The notes: a model not told the origin generated them from the sequence alone. A DNA stretch of 64,000 nt from Nostoc sp. NIES-4103 (GCF_002368335.1 NZ_AP018288.1:8326739-8390738); one strand, 5' to 3'. Numbered from the stretch's first letter, positions 28,501 to 37,406 are shown. Program-made: numbers and translations.

Positions 28501-30986
28501 TTGAATCCGGCTATCGATTTGGTCAATTAGCAATCAATCTTTTGAATCAATTTGACACCAAAGAAGTGACTTCAAAAGTGATGAACGGATTTAATTGTCT
28601 GGTTAGGCATTGGCAGGAACATACTCAAAAAACTGTACAATCCCTCTGGGAGGGTTATACCATTGGGTTAGAAACAGGAGATTTGGAATTTGCAGGGATT
28701 AACATCCGTTACTACAATACTCATTTGTATTTCCTTGGTCGAGAGCTTCATACCTTAGCCAAAGAGATGCGAACCTATACCCAGGCACTTCAGCAAATTA
28801 AGCAAGAGAGGATTGCTCACCACAATGAAATTCAGAGGCAGAGGACTTTAAATTTATTGGGAGAGGTTGATGATGTCTTGTGTTTGAAAGGTGAAGCCTA
28901 CGATGAAGAGGTGATGCTTCCCATCAGTATTGAAAACAATGATTTGTTTGCACTGCTAGAATTTTATTTTACTAAGTTCCAACTCAGTTATCTTTTTGGT
29001 AAGTACGAACTGGCTTTGGGATACGCCACCCAATTAGAGCAGTATGCCTCTGGTGGTCTATCAATGGTTATTTCTCGGCAATGCAACTTTTACACGTCTT
29101 TGGCAGGCCTCGGTATTTTTTTAGAGGTCAATCAAGACACACAAGCACAGATTCTCAATCAAGTGATTAATAACCAAGAACAAATGCAACTATGGGCAAA
29201 CCATTGCCCAATGAATGTTTTACATCAATACTATTTAGTAGAAGCTGAAAAACATCGAGTTTTAGGCAATAAATCTGAAGCTATTGAGTACTACGATCGC
29301 GCCATTGCCCTTGCTAAAGAGAACGGTTACATCCAGGAAGAAGCCTTAGCTAACGAACTAGCAGCTAAATTTTACCTCGACTGGGGCAAAGAAAAAGTCA
29401 CCGCAGGCTATATGCAGGAAGCCTACTACTGCTACGCTCGTTGGGGAGCCAAAGCCAAAACAGATGATTTAGAACAGCGCTATCCCCATTTACTGCGCCC
29501 CATTCTCCAGCCAATCACCCAGCTGAGCTTGAAACCCCTGGAAACTCTGGCCTCGATCACCAATGTTCCAATCTATAACTCTACCAAACCCAGTCGCTCT
29601 TCCAGTACAAACATCAACACCATTCTCGATTTTACCGCGGTTTTCAAAGCCTCTCAGAGCCTTTCCAGCACAATTCAACTACATGAACTCATCCATCAAC
29701 TCACCCAGATTCTTTTGCAACACTCTGGGGGCGATGGCTGTGCCTTAGTTATGCCCAACCAGGCTTCTGTGTGGCATTTAGTAGCTATTGCCACATCCAA
29801 TTCTGTACAAATGTGTACTGAACCGCTGGAAGGTAATCACAACCTGCCCGTCAAGCTGATTCAGTACGTCAAAAACATTCAACAAGTGGTGGTGATTGAC
29901 GATCTCAAAACTGATCTGCCTGTCATTGATGATTACCTAATCCAGCAACAACCAAATAGTGTGTTATGTTTGCCAATTCTCAATCAGGGTCAGTTAATTG
30001 GGATTCTCTATTTGAAGAATCGCACTACCAGTGGCGTGTTTACTAGCGATCGCATCATGATTCTCAACTTCCTCTGCACCCAAGCTGCCATTTCCCTAGA
30101 AAATGCTCGACTTTATCGACAAGCTCAAACTTACGCCCAGCAGCTTGAACAATCACAACTCCACATTGTCCAAAGTGAAAAAATGGCATCTCTAGGCAAC
30201 TTGGTAGCAGGTGTTGCCCACGAAATCAACAACCCCATCGGCTTCCTCAATGGCAGCATCACCAATGGTAAAGACTATATACAAGATTTACTTGCACATC
30301 TAGCCCTTTATCAACAACATTGTCCCAACCCAGTCACACTCATCCAAGACCATGCCGAAGAGATTGACCTAGAATTTCTGAGTGAGGATTTGCCAAAGTT
30401 ATTGGATTCCATGCAAGGCGCAGCTGACCGCATTAAAGGCATCAGCACTAGTCTACGTACCTTTTCCCGTGCCGATACCGAACACAAAGTGAGTGCTAAT
30501 CTCCATGAGGGAATTGATAGTACCTTGCTGATCCTCAAATATCGTCTCAAAGCCAATGAATTTCGTCCGGCGATTAAAGTCATTCAAGAGTATGGCCAGT
30601 TACCACTTGTTGAATGCTTCCCTGGGCAGTTAAACCAAGTATTTATGAATATTCTGGCTAATGCCATTGATATGTTTGATGAGATGGCAAAAACTCAATC
30701 CCCTCAAGAAATCGCTGCCAATCCCCAACAAATCACAATTCACACAGCAACGATTGAGCATCAGGTTCAAATTTGCATTCGGGATAATGGCAAGGGCATG
30801 ACTGAAGATGTGAAAGCGAGAATTTTTGACCATTTATTTACAACTAAGGGTGTAGGAAAAGGTACGGGATTGGGATTGGCGATCGCTCGGCAAATTGTGG
30901 TGGAGAAACATGGTGGTAGCTTAGACGTGCAATCTGAGGTTGGACGGGGGACTGAGTTCTTAATACAGCTTGCGATCGGGCGTTAA
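25596..30986 (+). CDS. Trifunctional Ser/Thr kinase, AAA ATPase and sensor histidine kinase
   Basis: 1796 residues. Residues 1-290: protein kinase with VIHKDIKPANILI (catalytic loop), a degenerate DFS (LIDFSIAS) in place of DFG, and GTLAYISPEQTGRMNR. Residues 300-600: AAA-type ATPase introduced by LYGRQIEVATLLQAF, with Walker A GFSGIGKTAV and Walker B VMFLDDLQWAD. Residues 700-1330: long TPR-like helical region. Residues 1350-1510: GAF domain. Residues 1529 to the end: histidine kinase with H-box VAGVAHEINNP, N-box NQVFMNILANAID, G1 RDNGKGM and GKGTGLGLAIARQIV. This architecture is common in filamentous cyanobacteria (PknA/HstK-type two-component hybrids). No receiver gene adjoins, so its partner is elsewhere. 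Confidence 0.95.
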   Translation: MTTASSAPVIPRYKISSQLYAGSRTRVYRAIKEPEKLAVVIKLLTSEYPNFHELLQFRNQYTISKNLNITGIIRPLSLEAYRNAYILVMEDAGEISLREYLKTTKLSLIDFLLIGIQLTNILHDLHQNRVIHKDIKPANILIHTQTKQVRLIDFSIASLLPKETQELKSPKVLEGTLAYISPEQTGRMNRGIDYRSDFYSLGVTFYEILTGQLPFISDDPMELVHCHIAKMPRSVNSQEIPQVLDDVIQKLMAKNAEDRYQSALGLKYDLENCLHQLKQTGRIESFEIGQRDVCDRFLIPEKLYGRQIEVATLLQAFERVASGNSEMILVAGFSGIGKTAVINEVHKPITRQQGYFIKGKFDQFNRNIPLSAFVQAFQDLMGQLLSESDAQLAAWQTKILAAVGETGQVIVEVIPELERIIGKQPPVSELSGSAVQNRFNLLFQKFIQVFTTKEHPLVMFLDDLQWADSASLNLLQLLMSDASSGYLLILGAYRDNEVFPAHPLMLTLEKIHKVQAVVNTITLSPLGETTVNQLVADTLSCPPELAQPLTSLVYQKTKGNPFFTTQFLKALYEDGWIKFQLDLGYWQCNMTAVRQLVLTDDVVEFMALQLQKLPMETQAVLKLAACIGNCFDLGTLAIVSEQSAIEVATHLWKALQEGLILPISETYKFFQSHDSDDSDRSSDIAVPYKFLHDRVQQAAYSLIPEAQKQATHLKIGQLLLKNISATEQDKKIFDIVNQLNYGVQLITELTKQEEVAWLNLSAGSKARVTTAYTAAMEYATFGIKLLKEDCWHSQYKLALELHNLGAEAAYLAGNFELMTKFIQTVLDSVQNPLDKVKVHEVQIQAYGAQNRAREAVQLGKEILKLLGIEFPENINNSDVQAAIHEIMSLLAHRPIEDLIHLPIMTDKTCLAAMRILSNITTFAYQAAPDLYPLVPLKQVSLSVQYGNSPQSAFGYVGYGIILCGLVEDIESGYRFGQLAINLLNQFDTKEVTSKVMNGFNCLVRHWQEHTQKTVQSLWEGYTIGLETGDLEFAGINIRYYNTHLYFLGRELHTLAKEMRTYTQALQQIKQERIAHHNEIQRQRTLNLLGEVDDVLCLKGEAYDEEVMLPISIENNDLFALLEFYFTKFQLSYLFGKYELALGYATQLEQYASGGLSMVISRQCNFYTSLAGLGIFLEVNQDTQAQILNQVINNQEQMQLWANHCPMNVLHQYYLVEAEKHRVLGNKSEAIEYYDRAIALAKENGYIQEEALANELAAKFYLDWGKEKVTAGYMQEAYYCYARWGAKAKTDDLEQRYPHLLRPILQPITQLSLKPLETLASITNVPIYNSTKPSRSSSTNINTILDFTAVFKASQSLSSTIQLHELIHQLTQILLQHSGGDGCALVMPNQASVWHLVAIATSNSVQMCTEPLEGNHNLPVKLIQYVKNIQQVVVIDDLKTDLPVIDDYLIQQQPNSVLCLPILNQGQLIGILYLKNRTTSGVFTSDRIMILNFLCTQAAISLENARLYRQAQTYAQQLEQSQLHIVQSEKMASLGNLVAGVAHEINNPIGFLNGSITNGKDYIQDLLAHLALYQQHCPNPVTLIQDHAEEIDLEFLSEDLPKLLDSMQGAADRIKGISTSLRTFSRADTEHKVSANLHEGIDSTLLILKYRLKANEFRPAIKVIQEYGQLPLVECFPGQLNQVFMNILANAIDMFDEMAKTQSPQEIAANPQQITIHTATIEHQVQICIRDNGKGMTEDVKARIFDHLFTTKGVGKGTGLGLAIARQIVVEKHGGSLDVQSEVGRGTEFLIQLAIGR

Positions 30987-31200
30987 CGGGACTTAAACAT
31001 TTTTCAGGTATAAAAAAGCTTCAAAGCCATAAATGCTTGAAGCTCAGATATATCAAGAAACTACGCGCAGCAATGTGAAAGTTTCTATGTATAGCACAAG
31101 CCTTGGTGGTTAGGACATCAACAGATGATAAAACCTAGACACAAAAAGGCTTTTCACCCAGTCACCAGTCCCCAGTCCCCAGTCCCCAGCTATACATTTA
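30987..31200. other. Short spacer with AGTCCCC repeats
   Basis: Contains CCAGTCCCCAGTCCCCAGT (31163-31190). Nothing else is recognised. Confidence 0.5.
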
Positions 31201-31342
31201 TAGGATTTACGCATTCTTTACCTAAAAGAACGATATTACGTCCGCAGCGAGCGACAGGGTTCTCATTTCCTCGAAGAGGGTTCCCACAGGGTAGAGTAGC
31301 AATTTCAAACCCTGATTATTTCGTTACAGTGCGTAAGTCCTA
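31201..31342. repeat. MITE-like element with TAGGA(C/T)TTACGCA termini
   Basis: Begins TAGGATTTACGCA and ends TGCGTAAGTCCTA, an inverted repeat with one mismatch. Inside is TTACGTCCGCAGCGAGCGA, shared with the copy at 14545-14635. The body is 50 bp longer than that copy. Confidence 0.65.
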
Positions 31343-31804
31343 ATTTAATGGTTTTTCTAGCTACTTTTTTGTCTAAATCCCACTATGTGGTTTAGAAGTT
31401 CTCTTAAGAACGACAGACATAGAATTGAAGTTTGTGAAGTTTAGTTTTTTGACATCTTTCAAGGGGTCTGTACCTTCCAAACCTATATCTAACTTGGTAA
31501 GCCCGTCGATTGTCGCCTCTTGAAAGATTTAACCCTTACCAAACAAGAGTTTGAGTCTAAAGCAATGATTAAAGCAATTCTCGCTTGAATCAAGTACGAG
31601 AAAAAATATTGAACCGCAGATGTATGCAGATGAATTTGTATTCTCTCCAAATGAGAAGAGCTATATATCCATCATTTTAAAAAATAAAGTTACAAACTTA
31701 ATTTCAGTCAGAGTTTTAAAAGTTACCGTCAATTTTTGTTTTTGCAGAGTGACAAAAAAGGGTTAAGTGCAAAATAACCTTAAAAATTACTCTACTAAAG
31801 CCTG

Positions 31805-32025
31805 TTATCCTCGAAAATGGATTTCGACTGAACTAATAGCACTCAGATTATCATACCAACCTTGGGCGGTCACATCCTTGACTCTAGCAATCACACCTTG
31901 CACATTGTCCAGTATTTATTGACCACATCAAAATAAGTTTTTGGGTTAATGTATAACCGCTTAAACTCATTACAAAACTCAGGTATGTTACGCTGATGAC
32001 CTATCTGGATTTTATATCTGTTTTT
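31805..32025 (-). pseudogene. Frameshifted gene relic, family not recognised
   Basis: On the reverse strand two frames join into one plausible protein fragment. The first reads KNRYKIQIGHQRNIPEF, then CNEFKRLYINPKTYFDVVNK and YW. After a shift near 31905 the second reads DNVQGVIARVKDVTAQGWYD and NLSAISSVEIHFRG before a stop at 31805. The upstream end is closed by a stop at 32026-32028. The composition looks like real protein, but I cannot name the family. Confidence 0.35.
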
Positions 32026-32246
32026 TTACTTATAAACCACTAAAAGCTGAACATAAATCAAATAAATCTGTTATAAAAACTATTTACAATATTTACAGAA
32101 TAATTACACTTATTAGTATTAATACTAGACTAAAAATAATATTTGTAATATATATTTATATAAAAGTGAATTCAAATTTTTGATCACTAATATTCTAGAA
32201 TAAATCCAGCACAAAATACAGCCCAAAACGCCGAAGGAGTTATCAT

Positions 32247-32885
32247 ATGATGATGCTATTATCTAGAGAAAATCTGGAGGATATACTACGTTCAAGATTT
32301 TGTAAGCAAGTAGTTGAGCAGGGAATTAATGATGCAGTAAAGTTTTTGCAAAGATGGTCATACCTTTCTAGCCAAGTAACACGATTGCATGGAGCTGCAT
32401 TAGCTCGTATACATATCCCAGACATTCAATATTTATTAGCAGAAATTGCTTATGGTGAGTGTGGATTCGGAAATAAAGACAAAATTCACAGCAAGTTACT
32501 GGTTAACTTAATTAATCAATCTCCTTTTTCCTGTTCCATTACTCAAGGATTAGATAAAATATTTGTGCAATTATTTGAAGAAACAGTCATGGAATTATCC
32601 CATATGAGCCAGGATGAAGCTATTGGATTTATTGTGGGATTGGAAGCTCCTGCTTATCAAATTTTGCAACTGCTTCAACAAGCTTTGCTAAAAGTTGGCA
32701 TTTTGGAAAAAGATATCATAAAATCTGAGTATTTTGTGATTCATAATCTTGTAGAAAAAGAACATCAAGAGTCAGGTCATGAAGCAATGGAAATGATTAT
32801 GAATAGTGGATTTGAATTAAGTCAAATTCACAAGGGCGGTGACCAAGCAATTAATTTTTTAATTAAAATGATAGGTGATGCTTAG
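32247..32885 (+). CDS. Heme-oxygenase-like diiron (HDO/CADD-like) protein
   Basis: 212 residues, all-helical. Potential metal ligands are spaced as in the HDO superfamily: Glu and His in AEIAYGECGFGNKDKIHSKL, Glu in FEETVMELSH, and Glu/His/His in VEKEHQESGHEAM. It resembles the DUF3865/CADD-like proteins of Nostoc that have crystal structures but no firm function; relatives oxidise amino acids or make folate precursors and alkenes. GGAG lies 7-10 nt upstream of ATG 32247. The DUF554 gene follows 33 bp later, probably co-transcribed. Confidence 0.7.
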   Translation: MMMLLSRENLEDILRSRFCKQVVEQGINDAVKFLQRWSYLSSQVTRLHGAALARIHIPDIQYLLAEIAYGECGFGNKDKIHSKLLVNLINQSPFSCSITQGLDKIFVQLFEETVMELSHMSQDEAIGFIVGLEAPAYQILQLLQQALLKVGILEKDIIKSEYFVIHNLVEKEHQESGHEAMEMIMNSGFELSQIHKGGDQAINFLIKMIGDA

Positions 32886-32918
32886 TAGTTGTGATCATCA
32901 ACGGGGTAAATCTAACTC

Positions 32919-33662
32919 ATGACACTCGATTTTTGGGCAAAGACAAACGGTACTTGGATCAATGCCATCAGTGTTATTTTGGGTACGACAGGCGGTATGC
33001 TCTTAAAACACCGCCTTCCTTTGAGAATGCAGCGCATCATCACCCAAGGAGTAGCTTTGATTACCCTGTTCATCGGGTTCCAAATGGCTGGTAGCTTGTT
33101 ACAAGTCAAAAATAGTCGAATTGATGGGGTAGTATTGGCACTACTCGCCATGACTATCGGCGGACTTTTGGGCGAATGGTGGCAAATAGAAGAGAAACTT
33201 TATAGTGTGGGAGAGTTTCTCAAAGCACGTTTTCAAAAAAGTGGCTCTTTTACAGAGGGGTTTGTTGCTGGTAGTTTAATATTTTGTGTGGGGCCAATGA
33301 CTTTAATAGGCAGCCTCAACAACGGTTTAACGGGGAATAACACTCTGCTGATTTTGAAAGCTACAATGGATGGTATAACTTCCATCGCTCTTAGTAGTAG
33401 CTTTGGCATGGGGGTAGGATTTTCATCTTTAGTAATTCTGATTTATCAAGGCGGTGTCTCGCTTTTAGCTGGATTTTTAGTTCAATCTCTACCAGATCCA
33501 ACTCAAAATCCCCAGTTATTACTGATCACTGGTGTGGGTGGTTTAACAATTGTAGGACTGGGATGTAACTTATTAGAAGTATCTCAGGTGAGAGTAGCTT
33601 CCTTTCTACCAGCCTTGATCATTGCACCACTTCTCTATTTTTTTGTGGCGATAGCAAAATAA
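32919..33662 (+). CDS. DUF554-family membrane protein (YdfK-like)
   Basis: 247 residues with about seven hydrophobic segments. DUF554 features: NAISVILGTTGGMLLKHRLP near the N-terminus, LLALMTIGGLLGEWW-type segment, and FCVGPMTLIGSLNNGL with DGITSIALSSSFGMGVGFS. The function is not established. It follows the HDO gene by 33 bp on the same strand, suggesting one transcript; a link between the two functions is not known to me. Confidence 0.9.
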   Translation: MTLDFWAKTNGTWINAISVILGTTGGMLLKHRLPLRMQRIITQGVALITLFIGFQMAGSLLQVKNSRIDGVVLALLAMTIGGLLGEWWQIEEKLYSVGEFLKARFQKSGSFTEGFVAGSLIFCVGPMTLIGSLNNGLTGNNTLLILKATMDGITSIALSSSFGMGVGFSSLVILIYQGGVSLLAGFLVQSLPDPTQNPQLLLITGVGGLTIVGLGCNLLEVSQVRVASFLPALIIAPLLYFFVAIAK

Positions 33663-33939
33663 TTACCAAATCTGTGCAACATACAGGTTTGCATTTCAGC
33701 CAACAGAGCCTGGAGCGATTTATGCCTACTACCGCTTTTTATATTTAATTTTTAGCTCAGAGATTGCTTGTCTTAAAGAAAGTATTTCAGGGACGAGTCA
33801 GCTTTTTCTACCTATAAAAACTTTTGAGACAACCGGACATCATCCCTTCATGGGCGATCGCCTGACCCATACCATTACTGCGCGTGCGGGTATTTAAAGC
33901 TGTATCCCTTATTCTACACAGCTTATAGCTCTACAAGGG

Positions 33940-34042
33940 TGCCATTCGGGTTTGGCTTTTGTGGAAAGAGGCATTGTCAAGGGCAATTACAGTGATTTCA
34001 CCATTAGCAGCGAAATGGTTATACCAATTCTGTATGAAGATG
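33940..34042 (-). pseudogene. IS630-family transposase relic
   Basis: Reverse-strand translation gives IFIQNWYNHFAANGEITVIA followed by LDNASFHKSQTRMAPL and a stop. The LDNASFHKS block is the second catalytic Asp region of IS630/Tc1 (DDE_3) transposases. Only about 36 residues remain. The rest of the 33663-34505 spacer is AT-rich and shows no gene. Confidence 0.7.
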
Positions 34043-34505
34043 CGCCATATAGTAAGAAACGAACCGCATAGACGCGTCAGCGGTCACAAATAACCCAAAC
34101 AAAAAAACAAAGAATAAGTAAAATAAATTTGGCGCAGTCTCACAAAAAATGGTATCTGCTGCTTTTTGCGCTTGCTAGTTCATGAGCTTTAAGAAGCGTT
34201 GAGAGTTAAATCCACTACAACTAATATTTTTTTAGATTCCTTTACTTAATTACGAAATATTAAAATAGCAGTTTTTCAATTCTTAAATGGGCATATTAAG
34301 GTATTCATACAACTATGGTTATTTAGAGAGTTAAATTGTGTCAGAATTTTTGACAAAAGATTTTGCACTCGAATTTCCTCCAAAATAAACATGCGTTTCT
34401 GTTTTCATATCCGTGAAGAAATCACTTATTAGCATATTTTGACCATAACACCAAAGACATTAGTTTAAGTAATAATTGAGATACCTTAATTAATAATAAT
34501 CATAT

Positions 34506-35054
34506 ATGTTGTGCATTAATACAGAAGTAAAAGATTCTAATATACCGAATGCAGGAAAGGGATTATTTAGTTTAGAATTTGCCCCTAAAGGAAGTATCAT
34601 CTTCATTCCAGCGACTATTTTTACTTCCAAAAAACTTGTTTTAGAAGAAGAGTATAGAGAAGAGTTGAGCAAAGTAGATAAATTTCCTATTAATGCTACC
34701 AGTAGATGGGGTGGTCATTACTTTTTAGACTCTCGTGAACCCCATGGTAATACAGTCTATATTGACAATACAGACTATATTAATCATGCTAGTAATCCTA
34801 ATCTTTTGTCCTGTTTGGGTTTCTTGTTTGCTTTAGATAATATTAATTTTGGAGATGAGTTAACTTTAGATTATAGGTATATTGGAATTGAAAAAGAGGT
34901 GGAAGTTTTAACTAGCGATCAGGATATGATTATTGGTTTATCTACTAAGAAAGCCTTATTACAGTCAGCCAAACAGTTAATCAGCCTTTTAAATGAAATT
35001 GAAGATATCCATTGTTTTAATTTGCCTAGTCAACTGATTAAGCTTTTAAGTTGA
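34506..35054 (+). CDS. SET-domain protein
   Basis: 182 residues. SET-domain features: NIPNAGKGLFSLEFAPKGSI at the N-terminus, the S-adenosylmethionine/pseudoknot region DYINHASNPNL, and FGDELTLDYRYIG at the end of the domain (about residue 125). SET domains methylate protein lysines with S-adenosylmethionine; bacterial substrates are mostly unknown. No post-SET cysteines. It stands alone in an AT-rich gene-poor area, which may mean horizontal transfer (inference). The 40 C-terminal residues form a helix without a known match. Confidence 0.75.
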   Translation: MLCINTEVKDSNIPNAGKGLFSLEFAPKGSIIFIPATIFTSKKLVLEEEYREELSKVDKFPINATSRWGGHYFLDSREPHGNTVYIDNTDYINHASNPNLLSCLGFLFALDNINFGDELTLDYRYIGIEKEVEVLTSDQDMIIGLSTKKALLQSAKQLISLLNEIEDIHCFNLPSQLIKLLS

Positions 35055-35215
35055 TATTTGCTACTATTGCTACCCAGCGATCGCATTACCAAAAACACGA
35101 AATATAGCTGAAAAACTCAATCGCTGAAAAGATGTGATGAGTCTGTGATATTGGGCGATCGCCTGAGTTCACTTTAGATTGTCATCAAAATAGTTTTGCA
35201 TATGCTACAAAAAAG

Positions 35216-35251
35216 ACTACACTCTAATAGTCATAACTATCAGAGTGTAGT
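35216..35251. terminator. Hairpin downstream of the SET gene
   Basis: ACTACACTCT and AGAGTGTAGT pair, extended by ATAG/CTAT across a small mismatch, with a 6-nt loop. It lies 160 bp past the SET stop codon; there is no strong U-tract. Confidence 0.5.
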
Positions 35252-35532
35252 GAAAGTACTTCAATTTTCCTAACACAAGGGTATTACTCCTAAGTATAAT
35301 TCAGCTCAGTAAGCGTGACAGCTTTTATAGTGTCACTTGATCACACATCCTTAATCCCTTTCAGCGCTCTAAGTAACCTCTGGGTATCTCGCGTTCGCTT
35401 GAAGACTACTATCAAGACGGCTCTTTCTTAGGTAGGGGAGCGGGGGAGCAGAGAAAACAGGGGAGCAGGACTGATGAGGGAATAACAACTGACAAATGAC
35501 AACTAACCACTAAATTTGTTATCAAAAACAAA

Positions 35533-35560
35533 GCCCCTCTCATTGTGATTGAAGAGGGGC
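35533..35560 (-). terminator. Terminator of the small reverse gene pair
   Basis: GCCCCTCT and AGAGGGGC pair with a 12-nt loop. It lies 22 bp after the stop of the reverse gene at 35583, and on the reverse strand the stem is followed by TTTGTTTTTG, so it fits an intrinsic terminator. Confidence 0.75.
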
Positions 35561-35582
35561 GAGGTATATATTTGAATCTACC

Positions 35583-35858
35583 TCAATTATTTTCAAACCC
35601 ATGCGAAGACTCTAACAACAGTAAATTTTTTCGTTTATTCTTATTCTTGAGGATATTCAAATAGTTATCAGTGTAGCGAAAAGCCGCTGCACAGTCGTAA
35701 GCAGCTATAGCCATAGCTTGCAAAAAAACTTTTGATGGGATTTCAAACCCTAAAAATTTTTCAGTTAAAATTAACAATTCATGATCTGTTGCAGGCAAAG
35801 TAGTTTCTTCTACCCACTCTGATTCATTAGAAATATCTTCAATTAACATTTTGGACAT
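35583..35858 (-). CDS. Small hypothetical protein (second of reverse pair)
   Basis: 91 residues, not recognised. Acidic N-terminus (ISNESEWVEETTLP), helical middle (LLILTEKFLGFEIPSKV, FLQAMAIAAYDCAAAFRYTD) and a basic tail. No signal or membrane segment. Its start overlaps the end of the upstream gene by 20 bp, so the two are translationally coupled, and a good terminator follows it. Coupling and terminator make a real gene likely. Confidence 0.6.
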   Translation of the reverse strand: MSKMLIEDISNESEWVEETTLPATDHELLILTEKFLGFEIPSKVFLQAMAIAAYDCAAAFRYTDNYLNILKNKNKRKNLLLLESSHGFENN

Positions 35859-36093
35859 TTAAAACCTCCCCAAAAGCATAAGATGCAAAGCCTGTGATGA
35901 AATTTAATTGCTGGTCACGAGTTCTTAAGTTGACTGGGAGTTCAGTATCGGTACATCCTATCTCCCTTAAAATTTCCAAACAATAAGCACTGAGTTCGCT
36001 GTATGAAGCTTGTTCCCACTCAAGAGATACCTCTTTCGCCCTCTCCAGGTTGACTCGAATAATTGTCGTTGCAGGGCTGTTCATAAAATGCAC
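35839..36093 (-). CDS. Small hypothetical protein (first of reverse pair)
   Basis: 84 residues, not recognised. Sequence is hydrophilic and helical (IIRVNLERAKEVSLEWEQ, YSELSAYCLEILREIGC, NFITGFASYAFGEVLNV). The start is GTG 36093 or ATG 36084; neither has a strong ribosome site. It overlaps the following gene by 20 bp. The pair sits in a gene-poor area with relics on both sides. Confidence 0.55.
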   Translation of the reverse strand: MHFMNSPATTIIRVNLERAKEVSLEWEQASYSELSAYCLEILREIGCTDTELPVNLRTRDQQLNFITGFASYAFGEVLNVQNVN

Positions 36094-36407
36094 CCTAATA
36101 AACTAGATAATCGCAGTTTTGATCGGAAACACAAATTTGCGTAACCGTGTTTTTGCGGAATTTATTAAGATGGAAAATTAGAGTGTCAGCGCATTTGCGG
36201 TAAATTATCTGAAGCGATCGCAATCTTTACCTGCCCAATTGCTAAACAAAAACGATATCCACAGAGGCTTGAGAGCTAAACTCGGTTAAAAAACCATACC
36301 AGCGCGATCGCGTCATTTCATCTGGTGCAATGCTGTCATTTTTGTGCTTAGACAGGGGTATGTTTGATTGCGTTGAGGTTGCAATTGACTGAAAAACTAC
36401 TTATTTT

Positions 36408-36550
36408 TTAATATAATTTAACATATTTTTCAAATAACTCCAATGCAATTTCATCATCAGTATTACTGAGATCAGTTGCTACCGTTTGCAGAGATGTTTA
36501 TAAGCTGTTACATCTAAAATAAATCTTTCAGCATTTACGCGCATTGTCAT
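36408..36550 (-). pseudogene. Small frameshifted reading frame
   Basis: The reverse strand from ATG 36550 reads MTMRVNAERFILDVTAYKHL then meets a stop. A second frame continues with QTVATDLSNTDDEIALELFE and KYVKLY before a stop at 36408. Joined, they look like a 47-residue protein broken by one frameshift. No family recognised. Confidence 0.35.
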
Positions 36551-36690
36551 ATTGTCATAAATTTTTAGTTGATGCTGTCAATACTCAGCCAGTGCAGTGA
36601 AGTAGCCGCCGTCTTAGACGCCACATCCTTACTTAAATCAAAACATATTCAATTTACATAAATTATATTAAACCGAGCTAGAGACATATG

Positions 36691-36783
36691 ATGAAAAAAG
36701 TAAATTGGCTAATTGAAAGACATATTTTGGAAGCATCTCAAATGTGCAAAAAGAGGGGGAGAAGGGAAGAGAATTCGCGATGA
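36691..36783 (+). pseudogene. Short reading frame resembling the start of an ATP-grasp-type protein
   Basis: MKKVNWLIERHILEASQMC is followed by a purine-rich stretch and a stop. The first 14 residues recall the N-terminus of a cyanobacterial ATP-grasp family; the rest is unrelated. Probably a relic. Low confidence. Confidence 0.25.
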
Positions 36784-36938
36784 AAACTCGCGAAGAATAA
36801 GGGGACTGTACATCAACACAAGAATTCGCGAGAATTAAAAGTGTTCAATTCCCAAATCAAGGCCAATGACCGGGGTGAAAGGAACTCAAAACCCTTTCCC
36901 TTTCCCCTAGAGTGCAAAAATATATTTTTGCAAGAGGT

Positions 36939-37097
36939 CTAATGCTGTATTGTTGGTGAAATTTCTGGGACAGAAGGTGTGCGAACGCTACGGTAGTCCA
37001 TAAATCCTAAGTAGCCCAAGAACAGCATTAGCCCGACTAGAGTAGCAATCTGAATAGATTTTTCGATTGTGATAAAGCTGTGTAGCAACTTGTCCAT
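36939..37097 (-). CDS. 52-residue single-pass membrane protein
   Basis: Unannotated-size gene. It starts at ATG 37097 with AAGGA 6 nt upstream, and runs MDKLLHSFITIEKSIQIATL, then the membrane segment VGLMLFLGYLGFMDY, then a polar tail with RTPSVPEISPTIQH. The distance to neighbours, the clear ribosome site and the single helix all support a true small membrane protein. It is comparable in size to the small photosystem subunits, but I recognise none of them. Confidence 0.65.
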   Translation of the reverse strand: MDKLLHSFITIEKSIQIATLVGLMLFLGYLGFMDYRSVRTPSVPEISPTIQH

Positions 37098-37406
37098 TGG
37101 AATCCTTTGAATCTTGTTATAGTTTTGCTTGTTGGGGAACTACAACACCTTTGACTATGTTTTCATAAAACTTGCAATTGCTGCGTTGTAGACCTTGTAT
37201 TCATTCTAGTTAATAAATCGTTAGGACTTGCTTACGATGAACGTCCTCTAGTTCTGTCTGCTGCCTACTATCTGTCTAGAACTCTGTCACTTCTGTACAT
37301 TGCTGTACAAGGGTTTGTCAGATTAAGCCAAACTATGAGGGTCAACGCGCGCGCACCAAGAGCAGACTAAAAATGGGGCGGTAGTTGGCAGTTTTTAAGG
37401 CAATTG

